From Dioscorea cayenensis subsp. rotundata (Eukaryota; Streptophyta; Magnoliopsida; Dioscoreales; Dioscoreaceae), in contig NC_052475.1 in the NCBI RefSeq assembly GCF_009730915.1, positions 1,426,001-1,490,000 on the forward strand: 64,000 bases of DNA, given 5' to 3'. The notes beneath the pieces are model-generated. The model saw nothing but the letters and a program-made list of their open reading frames with translations. It searched no databases and was not told where the DNA came from. Positions within the stretch are counted from its first letter, which is position 1. Each line of letters starts with the position of its first letter. Positions 1 to 15,268 of the stretch are shown one piece after another. The translations under genes and the position numbers were made by a program.

Positions 1-230
1 ATTTATCCACTTTATTAAAAAATAAAAAAAAAACAAAAGAAAAAAAGGAAACATAAAATTATATTCAAAACACAAACATATTTTTAGCACAAATACCATC
101 CCATCATTCCTTATTATCTCCCAAAAACAACAAAACACAAACCAAACAAACACACACCCCCATCAACTTCCACAACCAAAATAACAACACCAAGATAAAT
201 AACCAACAAACAAAGAAAAGAAAAGAAACA

Positions 231-851
231 TCAAAGCCCTGCAGTTCCAAAGAGCTTCATCAATCCAAAGGTAGCAGCCATGGCCAGCCACCCTCCAATC
301 AACACCCTCAACCCACCCTTCACCACCGGCCCACGTCCAAGCACTGCCCCAACCGTTCCAAACACCAGCAACGCCACCGTGACCACCACCACCACCACCA
401 CCATCCTCACCTCATTCCTTCTTATAAACCCAGCTCCAATCAATGGCACCATCGCCCCAACTCCAAACGACACCGCCGACGCCACCGCTGCCTGTACCGG
501 ATTCGGCAACACTACTACTTCCTCATCTCTTCTCTCCATCTCCTCTTCCTCCCTTATCATCCCTTGCACTCTCTTCAAATTCGCCAATTCAATATCCAAC
601 TGTGAATATACTGACACAAACTCACCTATGGCCATGCTAAATGCTCCACCCACCAGCCCGGCAAAGCCGGAGATCATCATCGCTTTCGCATCATGCTTCA
701 CTGCTCCTACTCCCATCATCAGTGATGCCGTCGACACGAGCCCGTCGTTAGCTCCCAACACCGCTGCCCGGAGCCATTGAGCTCTTTGAACATACTTGTT
801 TTCATTGTCTGCCTCTTTGGGTTCATTCACAGTGACCCTTGTCTCTGCCAT
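231..851 (-). CDS. Vacuolar iron transporter homolog (VIT/CCC1 family, nodulin-21-like)
   Basis: Single-exon gene for a 206-residue membrane protein. Known for the family: VIT/CCC1 proteins move Fe2+ (some Mn2+) into the vacuole, and the short plant VIT-homolog or nodulin-21-like branch lacks the long cytosolic metal-binding helix domain. Seen here: a hydrophilic N-terminus, then WLRAAVLGANDGLVSTASLM, the typical first membrane helix with its Asp, a second helix with GLVGGAFSMAIGEFVSVYSQ, a short charged linker (about 80-110) instead of the long domain, and three more hydrophobic segments to the C-terminus. Length fits the short branch. The start is the only upstream Met in a good context. 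A run of seven Val in the fourth helix is encoded by a GTG-type trinucleotide repeat, so length variation between alleles is plausible. The substrate is inferred from the family. Confidence 0.93.
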   Translation of the reverse strand: MAETRVTVNEPKEADNENKYVQRAQWLRAAVLGANDGLVSTASLMMGVGAVKHDAKAMMISGFAGLVGGAFSMAIGEFVSVYSQLDIELANLKRVQGMIREEEEMERRDEEVVVLPNPVQAAVASAVSFGVGAMVPLIGAGFIRRNEVRMVVVVVVVTVALLVFGTVGAVLGRGPVVKGGLRVLIGGWLAMAATFGLMKLFGTAGL

Positions 852-860
852 GAATGAGCT

Positions 861-952
861 AGTGCAAGTGCAAGTGCAAGTGCAAGTGAAAGGATAAAGA
901 GAAAGAAATGAGAAGTAGTGTGGCTAACACACGCTCTTGATATGGTTTTATA
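861..952 (-). promoter_or_regulatory. Leader repeat and TATA box of the VIT homolog
   Basis: Reading leftward, TATAAAAC lies at 945-952, about 95 bases upstream of the start codon, a sensible TATA box. Between it and the ATG, at 861-888, a hexamer reading CACTTG on the coding strand is repeated more than four times in tandem. It would lie in the 5' leader. Each unit contains a CANNTG core, but a function is only a guess. Confidence 0.5.
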
Positions 953-2398
953 ATGACTCATTTTCATTGTTACTAACTAGTAATTCTATGTGCTTCCACT
1001 ACTAATTAAGATTAAGATATTGTTGAATATATATATATATATATATGATGTCATCATTATCATCTTCATGGTAGTATATATACAAGAAAAATGGATGCAA
1101 TATGGACAGAAATGCTTTGGTGTGATAAGTATGGCAAACGGTTTTGGCAACAATATTATAGTTTTCTTTTCCACACTTTTTTTTTCTTGTATGTTTGCTT
1201 GGGGCAACTGAACTTCATGAGTTGGTCTGCTGATAAAATTTTATTTAAATCCAAAAAAACATGATCATGAGAATAATGTAAAAATATAAATATGACCGAG
1301 TTAATTCTATCTTAATTTTTGATATATTTTTTTAGGTAAATTAAAGGGCAATCATATCAATTAATTTTCGTGGTTGAGGTATACTTCATTTCCTGACTTA
1401 TATGTCAAAATAGTTGAGCATTAAGGATGGGAATTGATTTGTAAGGACATGTTATGTTTAGACAAATACAAATTCTGATGTGTTTTAGTAGATGAAACTT
1501 TAGAAACTTGATTAGTCCTGTACTCCTGTGTACAAGTACGTAATTTGACTTTATTAATTTTTTTTCAAAGAAACTCCAAATTTATTCTCTTATTAGTACA
1601 AAAACAAAAGAAATGGTGCATGCATTGGAAATGAAGATGAACAATTAATAAATTAGAAACTATATATATGCATAAAAACTAAAACCAATACTTTCCTTAA
1701 AAAAAAACTAAGACTAAAACCAAGACATATGCTTTAATTGAAGATCTTGAAGAATAATAATCATATAGTTAATAAGATAGATGATGGGTTGTGAATAGAT
1801 GAGCACTTGATGAGAGGGGTGAAAAGTTGAAGAAGAGCACTGATTTGCATTAGTAAATGGCAAGGGAGTATGCATTCCACACGAATGCCACTCAACTACC
1901 TATTTTAATCACAATGTACCTAACTTCAATCACTAGGCCCTCCTATCATGGTTCATTTAGATCATGTTTTTTTTATTCTTTTCTTTTATTTTTATGTTAG
2001 GACTAGTGGTTGTTAAGGTCCAAGGTGGAGGGTGGTTTGTCAAAATTGTTTGTTTCAGTTATGTTAGGTGTGTAAAATATACCTTAAATTTTACGCGTGT
2101 TATTAATAAATTATCATGCATAAATTTTAGGTTAACCTTTTATTTTTGACAAGCATGTTTTAATTTGTATGAAGCCTCCATTTTTGACATACATGGAGCC
2201 ACAGTTTTTGACATCCATATATGAATATATAGATTTTTTGTTGTTCTATTTTGCCTATAAATTATATTGTCTTTGGCCATGTTAAGATGAAACATAACCA
2301 CAAAAACACTAGAGTGTTTCTTGGATGAATGGGTGTTTTAGAATTTTTTAGGTGAGAGGTATTGAGTGAAATTTCTACTTGCAAATTTACAATTTCTA
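953..2398. other. AT-rich intergenic DNA
   Basis: Upstream region of the VIT homolog. It holds a (TA)n microsatellite at about 1028-1047 and poly-T and poly-A tracts. I see no coding region that resembles a known protein; the short ORFs here are low-complexity. Confidence 0.6.
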
Positions 2399-2762
2399 TA
2401 GTAGAATAGGGTAAGTATCACTGGTGGCAACAAATGTTTCGTAAGTATAACGTTGTGGCCACATACGTTTTTTTTGTAATGATGTGGCCACGAAATTTGT
2501 CTCCGGCCACACTCATGGCCACAATTTCATGTTTGGGGGTTGTTTCCGGCGAAGGTGCTGAGGTGCCGTCTGATGTGGATGGCTTTATAATTGGCCACCT
2601 CAGCACTTTCGCCGGAAACAGCACCCAAACATAAAATTATGGCCATGAGTGTGACCGGAGACAAGTTTCGTGGCCACATTGTTACAAAAAAAACGTATGT
2701 GGCCACAACGTTATACTTAAGAAACATTTATGGCCAGCAGTGATACTTACCCTAGTAGAATA
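2399..2762. mobile_element. Foldback MITE, Mutator-like, with 10-bp target duplication
   Basis: Element 2409-2752 (344 bp) is almost entirely one inverted repeat. It starts GGGTAAGTATCACTGG and ends with the near-complement CCAGCAGTGATACTTACCC. The two arms are about 155 bases each, with a loop of about 30 bases near 2567-2596. Both sides carry the same 10-bp sequence TAGTAGAATA (2399-2408 and 2753-2762), a target-site duplication. Long terminal inverted repeats with 8-11 bp duplications are typical of Mutator-superfamily elements. It encodes no transposase; the similar short ORFs on the two strands are simply the two arms read in opposite directions. The perfect duplication suggests a fairly recent insertion. 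Confidence 0.88.
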
Positions 2763-5696
2763 TTTCTCCTCCTTCTCCCATAGACGCAGGTATAAAAAAA
2801 CCGAACCACGTAATTTTGGTGTCTTCTTGTTTTATTTTTCCCACTTTATTTTAATATTTTGTGTTGCTATCAACTTGATCAGTTTCAAATTTTTTTCTTG
2901 TTATATACATATAAACATATATGATAAAGTGAATAAACTATGTACATTTATAATTAGAAGTTAAAAAATAAATAAACAGAACAACTGAAATACAACAAGG
3001 ATAAAGACTAGCTACTAGATCATGGTGAAAAAACCATAACACTAAAAATACTATTACAGATAACAATGATAAAAACCAATGACAATATAGAAGCAAGGAT
3101 AGCACGAAACAACATTTTTCAAGTTCTCACACATCAAATCTGGAGATATGGTTAGCCAAAATCCAGATTTAACAAGGGTTTCTTAAGATCTCTCACTTTC
3201 TTGTTATAAGACTTTAGGAACTCAAAACTTCACTTTTACTTGCTAGCTGAGTTATATAACTTGATTTTTATGTAGGCGTTGCAAACACCGTTGAAACAAA
3301 TATAAGACTAATTCTAATAATAACCAATATTATTGGTCATACATGCAGTACAATTAAAAATGTGCTCATTATACTTCAACTAAATATTCAAAAAAATTGC
3401 TCTAGGCATTAGGTCCCATGATGATAGAGTGCATGAGTCTTGGAGATTGTTCTCCAATTTTCCCAAAAATCCTTTATGGTGCATGGGTACTAAGAGAGTT
3501 CAGACCAACTTTCAAAGTAGTTTTATATACGGTTAGCAAAAAGACAAAGAAAGAATAGATGATCCACCTATTCAACACAGCTAGCTAGATTAGGCGAAAA
3601 TACAAATAACAGTGGAGAGTTTGCTGCATCTCTTTATTATAGTAAGATTTCCAATTGCGAGAATTTTTGTATATTAGTCATATATGATCAAGTTGTTGAT
3701 TTTTAAAGAACATACACCCTTTCAAATTAGCTGTGTAACATAACATGGTATCTTTGACATGGATCATCATCTAGCTAGGAAGTCACAAAAAGGTTTGATA
3801 TAAAAGTTCTCACCTGAATTGAGGTTCCACCTCTTAGAATTGCTATTAATTGAAGAGGACCCTAATAAGAGTCTTGATCTGATTTCAATGAGCAGAAGTC
3901 AATACCAGAAATGGTAAACAAAAGAAAGATATCAGACATCTGTTATACCAATCCAGTGTTAGACAGTACTAGATGCCTCTGGCCATATGAATTTTGGCAC
4001 ACATCCATTAACTTATCATTGCCACCAAAACATAATGGTGGCACAATCCCATTCCAAAGAATTGATATCATGACATGTTGTAACAAGGGCTTTAAAAAGT
4101 GGTTATACTTGATGACTTTGGATTTGCACCACATCAACCCCCCATTGACATCTTCCACTACAATGTACATAGTAGGGAAATATGAATTAATTTTACATAA
4201 AAAGAAAATCTTATTCATCTTTTATTTCATTCATTTTAAAAATAAAAAAAAATAATAATTTAATAAATTGATTTTCACCTATAAAATTTCTTAAATAAAT
4301 ATAATTTATAAAAGATATTAATAATTATTCACTTTTATACATGGGAGAGATCGTCATGTGTGAATATGAGTATGTTATGAATCATGATAGTAGTATTTTT
4401 AAGTATAATGATTATTTTTAGAATTAACATTGAAGAATTTAATGAGTCAAATATATATGTTTTTTTAACTAACTCTTATTCAATGGTTTTTTTATATATA
4501 ATTTATAACCTATTTTTAGCTTTAGATTTTAAAAAGGGAAATTAATTATCTAATTTTTTTTCTCATTTTTCTAACATGAAAACCCTGATGCAAAACAAAG
4601 AGTTGACCTTATGTCATGTCTTTAAAAAAACCCTTATCAGATGTGATAAACGGTTAAAATAATAGTATTTGTTAAACCAAATTTCAATCTAAATTTCAAG
4701 TAAACAAAAAGACAAATAATTAATTTTAAATTTTTATATAAAAAATGTAAACAAATAATCAAGATTTCGTTTAGTTTTATGATAAAATAATATATATATT
4801 TTTTTTCAAATAAAAAAAAAGATTTATTTTGCTTTTGATCAATTGTCAGTTGAGTCATGACTCAACATTTAAACCCATAACTCATATTTATTGTCTATTG
4901 AATGGGCTTGCCCCATTTCAACAATGTCCATATATTGCAAATCAATTATCAATGGGCTGTGTTCATCCTTTTGCATATACTTACTCTGATACAAATTATT
5001 TATCATATTTAAAAATTTTATAAAACAAAGAGTGCTACTAAAACTTCTAAAATTTAGAAAGCAACATGGTTGAACAATTTTACCATTGTATTGAAATTAT
5101 TTACTCCCACTAACACAAGCCTTTATAATTTTATTAAATAAGATAAGTAAAATTAGAAAAATTATAATTAATACTTGTAGGATTTTTTTTTTAAATGATA
5201 ACTAATTTGAAATAAAAACAAAATTTCTAAAATAATATATATCATTTTAACAGGAGGTACAAATATATCATTTGGTTGTAAAAATTCCTATTTTAAAATA
5301 TTTTTTTCTTCAGGGATAATGATTTAATGAGTAGAATTCAATTTATTGGTATATGTATATTTTTCTATTTTAATCTTTGTATTTTAAAATGTATATATAT
5401 ATGGCTTTTCTTTATAACTTAGTCATATTTTTTTTGTTTATATATATTTACCATTGACTTATTGATATTTTATTTATCAAAATGGAGGTAGAGACATCTT
5501 GTTAAATGTTCAGTCATCATCCACTCACCATTTCGTGCTGACTAGGCACAAAAAACTTCTTTTAATGTTTGTAGATTTTTTAACCCATCTGTTTAAAAAA
5601 TGTTATTATATATTAAAAAACCTATTGGATTTTAATTTTTATAACAAGAATTTTGTTTCCTATACATAGGCATAAACATTTTTAAGCTAAATTAAC

Positions 5697-5697
<1 letters not shown>

Positions 5698-5727
<30 letters not shown>
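5698..5727. repeat. (ATT)n microsatellite
   Basis: About ten copies of ATT in a row in intergenic DNA. Confidence 0.9.
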
Positions 5728-5828
5728 GACATTGGATGGAGAATAGATCACTTCGCTTTAAATATAAAAATGTACATTTATTTTATACAATTTTTTAATT
5801 TATTTTAGGTGATTATATATATATATAT

Positions 5829-6073
5829 ACACACACGTGACAAAAGTGATAAGCACAATTTAAAAAAATAAACATGTATAAAAGTGCATTAGTTACAGTG
5901 ACTTAATGATTCTCTAAGAATTTACTGTTTGGGCGAACTAATATGAGTACATACACACACATGTGACAAAGGCGATAAGCACCATTTAAAAAAATAAACA
6001 TGTATAGAAGTGCATTAGTTACAACAACTTAATGATTCTCTAAGAATTTACTATTTGGGCGAACTAACATGAG
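5829..6073. repeat. Tandem duplication, period 126 bp
   Basis: The block from the (AC)n tract at 5829 to GAACTAATATGAG at 5947 recurs at 5953-6073 with few substitutions. Shared anchors 126 bases apart include GTGACAAA at 5837 and 5963 and GAACTAA at 5935 and 6061. Non-coding; it looks like a single local duplication. Confidence 0.9.
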
Positions 6074-6192
6074 GGACAATAACAACATGCCATATGCACC
6101 CAAGATTATATCTCATGAAGTATAACCCTACTATAGTAATTTCCCTTGTCAAGCAAACATGAAAGAGCGAATAATACGCCTCATCTCATAGT

Positions 6193-6238
6193 GAACTTAG
6201 TCAATAATGAATAGTGAACTTAGTCAATAATGAATAAA
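6193..6238. repeat. Short tandem duplication, about 23-bp unit
   Basis: Two adjacent copies of a unit containing TAGTGAACTTAGTCAATAAT. Non-coding. Confidence 0.8.
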
Positions 6239-6796
6239 CAATATTGTGCAATGTTTATATAAATATTAGATAGTATTTATATAGCAATGCACAATCTAAG
6301 AGGTCAAGGGGTTTCAATCTAGGAATTTTCCATTCACCATTCCAGTGAGATATCACTAGCTTATTAGTGGTTCTCTAAGTGGTAATTATATATATATATT
6401 ATAATGATAAATATGTTTTATTAGTTTTAATAATATTTTTTTAAAATAAAAGGTTAATAAAAATCTAAAGCTTGAGAAAAAAAATTTTGGTACTCAATCA
6501 ACACAAGTTGTTTTATGTGAGGTCATCGTCTATTGGTTAAAATATTTGATTTCTATACGAGAGATTGATAGTCAACTCCCTTTCAATGTGTAGTTAAGAG
6601 TGTAAAATAATATACATGTGTATGATATGTCTATCTACATTATTTAAAAAAAATATATATATACAGAGGTTGTTTGTGGGTATTTTTACAAAATGTATCA
6701 CATGGTGACATGGGTAAATGTGGTAAAAACACACTCACATTTACAGCCATATCCATTATTATGAATGGAAACAATAGTGTTAGTTTTGTAACTATT

Positions 6797-6859
6797 TTGT
6801 TACTTGTTACTTGTTACTTGTTACTTGTCACTTGTCACTTGTCACTTGTCACTTGTCAC
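6797..6859. repeat. 7-bp minisatellite with two blocks of variants
   Basis: Nine perfect 7-base units in a row: four of TTGTTAC (6797-6824), then five of TTGTCAC (6825-6859). The switch from one variant to the other is clean, as expected if each block expanded by slippage after a single substitution. Confidence 0.92.
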
Positions 6860-8283
6860 TTGAGTCGAAATTATGAACTTTAGAAATATTACAACTTGAC
6901 AGCTCATCCTCAAATATGTATATGAAAACATGACTATTATAAATTTAACGCATGTTTTACAAATAATTTGATAATATACATAAACATGTATATTACAACA
7001 CCTCATCTTTGGATGTTGATAGATGCCCAAAAAAACAAAATAATAAAAGAGAAAACAATGAAGTTAGGCCTAGAAAAAGTAAAGATATAGAGAAGTAACT
7101 TTTAGATGGTGATCTAACGGCTTAATTTAAAAAAAATTATTAATAAAAAATCTGTGAAGATTTACAAATGACAAGGACTCTGTATACATATAAAGAGATC
7201 AGTATGCTTTCATTGCCCATCCCTTAATCACAATTTGTTGACTAATTAATGCTCTGATGGAATCTTGTGATGAAATTAGGAGAAGAAGAGAATAGAAGAG
7301 AAAATGATAGCAATGAATACTATATATAAATATATATAATTGTATCATATGTGCCACATTACTCATATAATTTATTTATATGTTTTTCTCTTTCAAATTC
7401 AGCTTCTTATTTATATATCTTTTATTTAGTCAACAAAGACTTTTTAGCTTTTAATCATCATGTTCAAAGGAAAAATCAGTTCTATTTCATTTCAATTAAC
7501 TATAAAGTATAAGTAACTTCATTAACATTTGGAAAACACTGGCTTGCATAACTGAAATTCAAGATGTTTGACTTTCTATATCCAATTCCATAATTTAAAA
7601 AAAAAATACATATGTTGTTTTTTAACCCAAAAAAAGGTAAAAAAAAATTATTTCAGAACCTAAGAAATAAATTATACCAAAACAACTCAGAATTAATTCA
7701 GATAAAGAAATTTTAGCTTAACAAATAAAACCATAAATAAGTGTCATTGACTTTAATGGCATTTTTTTAATCCAAATAATTATTATTTTTAAATCTATAG
7801 GAAATAATTAAATTTTCTAAACATTTTTAAAATAACTTAAAAACAGGTAAGACCTACCCTTCTATTCGACGTTTAGAGAATAAATAAATAAATAAAATTT
7901 AATTATTTATAGAGTGGTCCCCATTTCCGACGCGTGTCCCATTTTTCCTCAACTTTGATGTCGACCTCGGAACTCCACCTCCATTTCGTACCCACCGAAC
8001 TCCACCATTATCAACCGTTAGATCTCCTCCACTGCCTAAATCTAACGGTTAAAAACCAACCTCATTGTGAGGATAGTTGTATCACTTACAATTCCCATAA
8101 AAGGGAACTTGAAAGCGCGTCTCGAAATCTAACCGTTCGATAAGAAGATATACGGATCTCGAGGCAAAAAGAGTGGATATCAACGGTTGAAAAGAAGCAA
8201 AGCTTAATCTCTCCCTCGTTTTCTCTCATCTTTGATTCCATCCATCTTCGTTTCTCCATTGCTCTTCGTCGACCTCGCCGGCG

Positions 8284-11557
<3,274 letters not shown>

Positions 11558-12394
11558 TAGCGCAAGCCTACAACTTTATTCTCCGGTGCCGATAGCATTG
11601 TTTGTTTCGCAGGATGTTGTTCACTTAAACAGAGAAGATAGAAAAGTATTGTCACATGTATTATACATGCAGCAGCATGCGTGGCCATGTGTACTTAGTT
11701 AAATTAAAGTTCTTTGTATCATATATATATATATATATTTGTAGTTGTAATCCTTTACATCTTGACATGCTTGGTAAACCATGGCAAGAAAAAGTAATGG
11801 TCATATGTTGTAGAAATAATATATTTATATATATGTTTTAAATTTCTGCTTGATTGATAATGCTTGTTGAACTGTGCATTATTTAGACAGTGACTAACAA
11901 GATTTGAGGTGTGTTTTTGTTATTGGTTCTTTTGAAATGGTGGGGAATGTATGCGCCATCATTTGAAAGCCAGCAAAAGAAGAGAATTTAGGAATTGGGT
12001 TGTTAATTTACTTTGAGGTGATTGAAAGGGTAACCACCTGGCCCCTGAGGTCATGGTGACGGCTCTTCATAGTGTAAGAAATATATTATATACAAATTAG
12101 CGAAAATGGTGTTATAAAAAGCAAAAAAATGTTTTTTTGTAAACTAAATAAATAAATATTATACATTTGGTCACTGTAATTAGTACAATTTATTTTTCAT
12201 CAATTTAAGCCATGAAATTATTCTTCAGGCTAAAATAAAAATGGTTCGGCATCTTTTAAGCCTAGTTTTAGGTTAGTCCTTAAATTTACCGAAATTTTAC
12301 ACTCAGACAAAAATATTCTAGAAATGCATATATACGTATAAAACTTTGAGGATATACGCAAAATACAACAAAAAAAAAACAAGAAAAAAAAAGA

Positions 12395-12550
12395 CATGTC
12401 TTAAATTTATTTTCCCAAAGTAGGGACAGGATAAATGGAAAAAAAAAACTGCAAAAAAGACATTTTTTTTCAAAGTAGGGACAGGATAAACGCAAAAACC
12501 ACAAAAAAAAGACATGCTTTTATTTATTTTTCTAAAGTAGGGACAACAAA
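12395..12550. repeat. Three imperfect tandem units containing AAAGTAGGGACA
   Basis: The segment GACAT ... TTT ... AAAGTAGGGACAGGATAAA ... repeats three times with a period of about 60-70 bases (AGTAGGGACA near 12419, 12474 and 12536). A-rich spacers differ in length. Non-coding. Confidence 0.75.
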
Positions 12551-12747
12551 GATTAGGTCGGTTAAAAAGATGTAATTAGCATCTTCCATATGTCAATCTC
12601 TGGCATGACCTTTGCCTAGGAACAGATCTCTGGCTTTTTAGTCCCAACCCAAGTGGCATTAGAAAAAGACATCCAAGGAAAAATTTTCAATCACCTAAAT
12701 CATCAACCAAACTCCAAATATTAACACCTCATATTCATAGTCAGAGC

Positions 12748-12812
12748 AACATACAACAAGCTTTAAGAACAAAAAGACACATACAACAAGCTTTAAGAAT
12801 AAAAAGACACAG
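12748..12812. repeat. 31-bp tandem duplication
   Basis: Two adjacent copies of a unit containing ACATACAACAAGCTTTAAGA, differing by one or two bases. Confidence 0.85.
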
Positions 12813-13145
12813 TAGGCGATGCAGGCCATGTTCTCATCATAATAAACCAACAAAATGGCAAAAATAGATCATTAAGGATCACTAACAAATAATTAACTAA
12901 TTCACATCGAGTTGAAAAACTTAGCAAGATAGTGCCATTTCCTTGTGCCAATGAAATCAAACAAGTTCTAAGTTCTTGCCAATTGAAGTTGTAAACAAGG
13001 GGATTAAAAATATTGCATGCATAATAAACTAATGTGGCCGGAAGGAATCTTTATGTGAAGTTTGGCAGCATATATATATATTAGCTATTGGTTGCAGTAA
13101 TACAAAAGCCTTTGCTGGAATTCAGGTTTCAGAAAATAGAGTGCT

Positions 13146-15268
13146 ATGGAACTACTCATCTTACCAGCTGCTGCGCTGGTATTGCTGATGGTTGTGTTAA
13201 GCTTGTTTATATGGCTGCTCTTGCAACCACACAGAGGAGAGATAGAAAAGATACCTGGAACCATGGGTTGGCCAATTGTTGGGGAGAGTTTCTCCTTCCT
13301 GTCTGACTTCTCTAGTCCATCTGGAATATTTAGCTTCATGAGAAATAGGCAGCAGAGGTCAGCATTGGACTTGAATGAGGAATGTAAATGGGTTTTTCAA
13401 ATACAAAGTGTTAAAACAACTTACAATTTATTTTTTTCATGCTTCTTTATTAGCAGGTATGGCAAAGTGTTTAAAACCAGTGTGCTAGGGAGGTTTACGG
13501 TGTTCATGACCGGAAGGGATGCAGCCAAAAATATTGTTGTCCGGAAAAAGATGGAATGGTGAGCTTGAATTTGTTCTATACTGGGAAGCAAGTTTTAGGG
13601 CCACAAAGCTTATTGACAACTTCTGGAGAGGGAGCACAAGCGATTGCGGAGACTAATTGCTGATCCGCTATCGGTTGATGCCCTGAAAAAATACTTCCAA
13701 TTTATTGATGATCTTGCCATCAGGACATTAGAAGGGTGGACTGGACGTACTGTGTTTGTGCTTGAAGAAGCATCCACGGTACATTGATACAAATATATAA
13801 CCATCATAACCAAGCAGCTTAATCTAGAATTACTGACAAAGCAACAATATTAAAATGTGATGATATGTTTTATGCTGCAGTTCACTCTAAAAAGTTATAG
13901 GCAATATGATAATGAGTTTAGAGCCAGAAGGAACTGAGCAAGAGAACTTCCGTGCAAACTTCAAGATAATATCATCCTGCTTTGCATCTCTGCCATTTAA
14001 AATTCCAGGGACAGCATTCTATCGAGGTCTAGAGGTAAGTTTTCTGTTAAAAAAGGAGCTCTCTGGAACATAAACAATGTCTTGCTACTTCTATATTTCT
14101 TCATGGTCTAAAGTAAATGCTTAAATTGAACAGGCAAGAAATCGGATGTATGCAATGTTGGATAATATAATATCTAGGAGAAGAAGTGGCGAAGATATTC
14201 AGCATGATTTCTTGCAAACACTGTTAAGAAAGCATAGCAGAGCAGCCGGGGAAACTGATGAAGATTCAGAGAAACTTACAGATTCACAGCTGAAGGACAA
14301 CATTTTGACTCTGCTGGTTGCAGGCCATGACACCACAACATCAGCTCTTACATGGCTTGTCAAGTTCCTAGGAGAAAATCCTGATGTTCTGCAGAAACTC
14401 AGAGTATGAATAAACTTAGAAATTCCCTACTTCCATAAAGGATTGTCATTAGTGCTATACTCTTATAACAAATTGACAGGAAGAACACAAAGGAATTCAA
14501 GAAAGAAGAAATGGTGGAATGCATCTCACCTGGTCAGAAGTCCATACAATGCCTTACACAAACAAGGTAAACACAAGTCGTCAATCCATCCATAGCAATG
14601 ACGCATCATGGCTTTTTATGCTCTTTGCTTGTCAATTCAGGTTATCAGTGAGACACTTCGCAGAGCTACAATCTTACCTTGGTATTCCAGAAAAGCTGCA
14701 CAAGACTTCAATATTGATGGTTAGAAGCTGCAATTTAAATTTTAATTGTGCTCTAACTTCACATTGAATGCTAGTGTTATTAACAACAATCTTTCAGGGT
14801 ATGATATTAAAGAAGGATGGTCTGTCAATCTTGATGTAGTCTCCATTCATCATGATCCAAAATTTTTCCCAAATCCTGAGAAGTTTGACCCTTCAAGATT
14901 TGATGTAAGTTTACATTTGTGGTTGACAGTGAGGGCTTAATTTAACACAACAACAACCAGTAAAGCACTTGAGTTGTTTGCAGGAACCTTTAAAACCCTT
15001 CAGCTTCTTGGGATTTGGTAGTGGACCACGCATGTGCCCAGGGCTAAACTTGGCCAAACTGGAGATCTGTGTTTTTCATCCATCATCTAGTCTGCAGATA
15101 CAAGTAAATTAAACATGAAAATTAGCAATCCTATATCTTTCTGATATAAAGAAACTCACCATGACCCTTTGTTGCAGGTGGATTCCTCTGAAAAATGATG
15201 ACTCTGTCTGTCCAACACTAGTTCGCATGCCAAAGAGCAAATACCCAATTGCTGTTGAGGCTCTATAG
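13146..15268 (+). pseudogene. Cytochrome P450, CYP85 clan (CYP722/CYP707-like), five +1 frameshifts
   Basis: Nine exons with good splice sites: 13146-13357, 13457-13778, 13881-14034, 14134-14403, 14480-14566, 14641-14719, 14798-14904, 14984-15103, 15178-15268. The N-terminus has a membrane anchor followed by IPGTMGWPIVGE, the Pro hinge. The I-helix oxygen motif AGHDTT is in exon 4, ExxR (ETLRR) in exon 6, and the haem-Cys signature FGSGPRMCPG in exon 8. This is a microsomal monooxygenase of the CYP85 clan, which works on steroids and isoprenoid hormones; CYP722 is my best family guess, from memory. The reading frame breaks five times, each by one extra base in a homopolymer: A-runs at 13527-13531, 13545-13549 and 13889-13893, the G-run at 13630-13632 and the T-run at 15072-15076. 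The exons total 1442 nt; removing five bases gives 1437, or 478 residues, a normal P450 length. So it is a young pseudogene or a locus with assembly errors. It ends 267 bases from the stop of the convergent decarboxylase. Confidence 0.82.

Larger units (their letters stand above)
2763..7900. other. Long AT-rich intergenic region
   Basis: About 5 kb between the MITE and the bZIP gene. It carries tandem repeats described separately (5698-5727, 5829-6073, 6797-6859). Overlapping ORFs on both strands at 3911-4255 resemble no protein I know and have no codon-like composition. The rest is poly-A/T, (TA)n and unique AT-rich sequence. I see no RNA gene. Confidence 0.6.
11558..13145. other. bZIP 3' region and P450 upstream region
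   Basis: Holds the bZIP 3' untranslated region with a (TA)n tract near 11721-11738, then non-coding DNA with two sets of short tandem repeats, listed separately. A (TA)n tract at about 13070-13080 lies some 65 bases before the P450 start. I see no gene. Confidence 0.55.

Noticed and set aside
280-780. 166-residue open frame on the plus strand, Thr/Ala/Pro-rich
   Set aside because: It lies antisense to the VIT homolog and exists only because GC-rich coding DNA has few stops on the opposite strand.
3911-4255. Overlapping open frames on both strands (114 and 91 codons)
   Set aside because: Neither resembles a known protein; there is no promoter-like or splice context, and the AT-rich flanks suggest chance. 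A decayed coding fragment is not excluded.
6797-6859. Regular short repeats, possible CRISPR-like array
   Set aside because: Units are 7 bases with no spacers, in a eukaryotic intergenic region; a minisatellite explains it fully.
12140-12300. Possible MITE fragment (TTTGGTCACTGTAATTAG and related)
   Set aside because: It echoes the TCACTAAA terminus of the MITE at 34102 but has no inverted partner or duplication.
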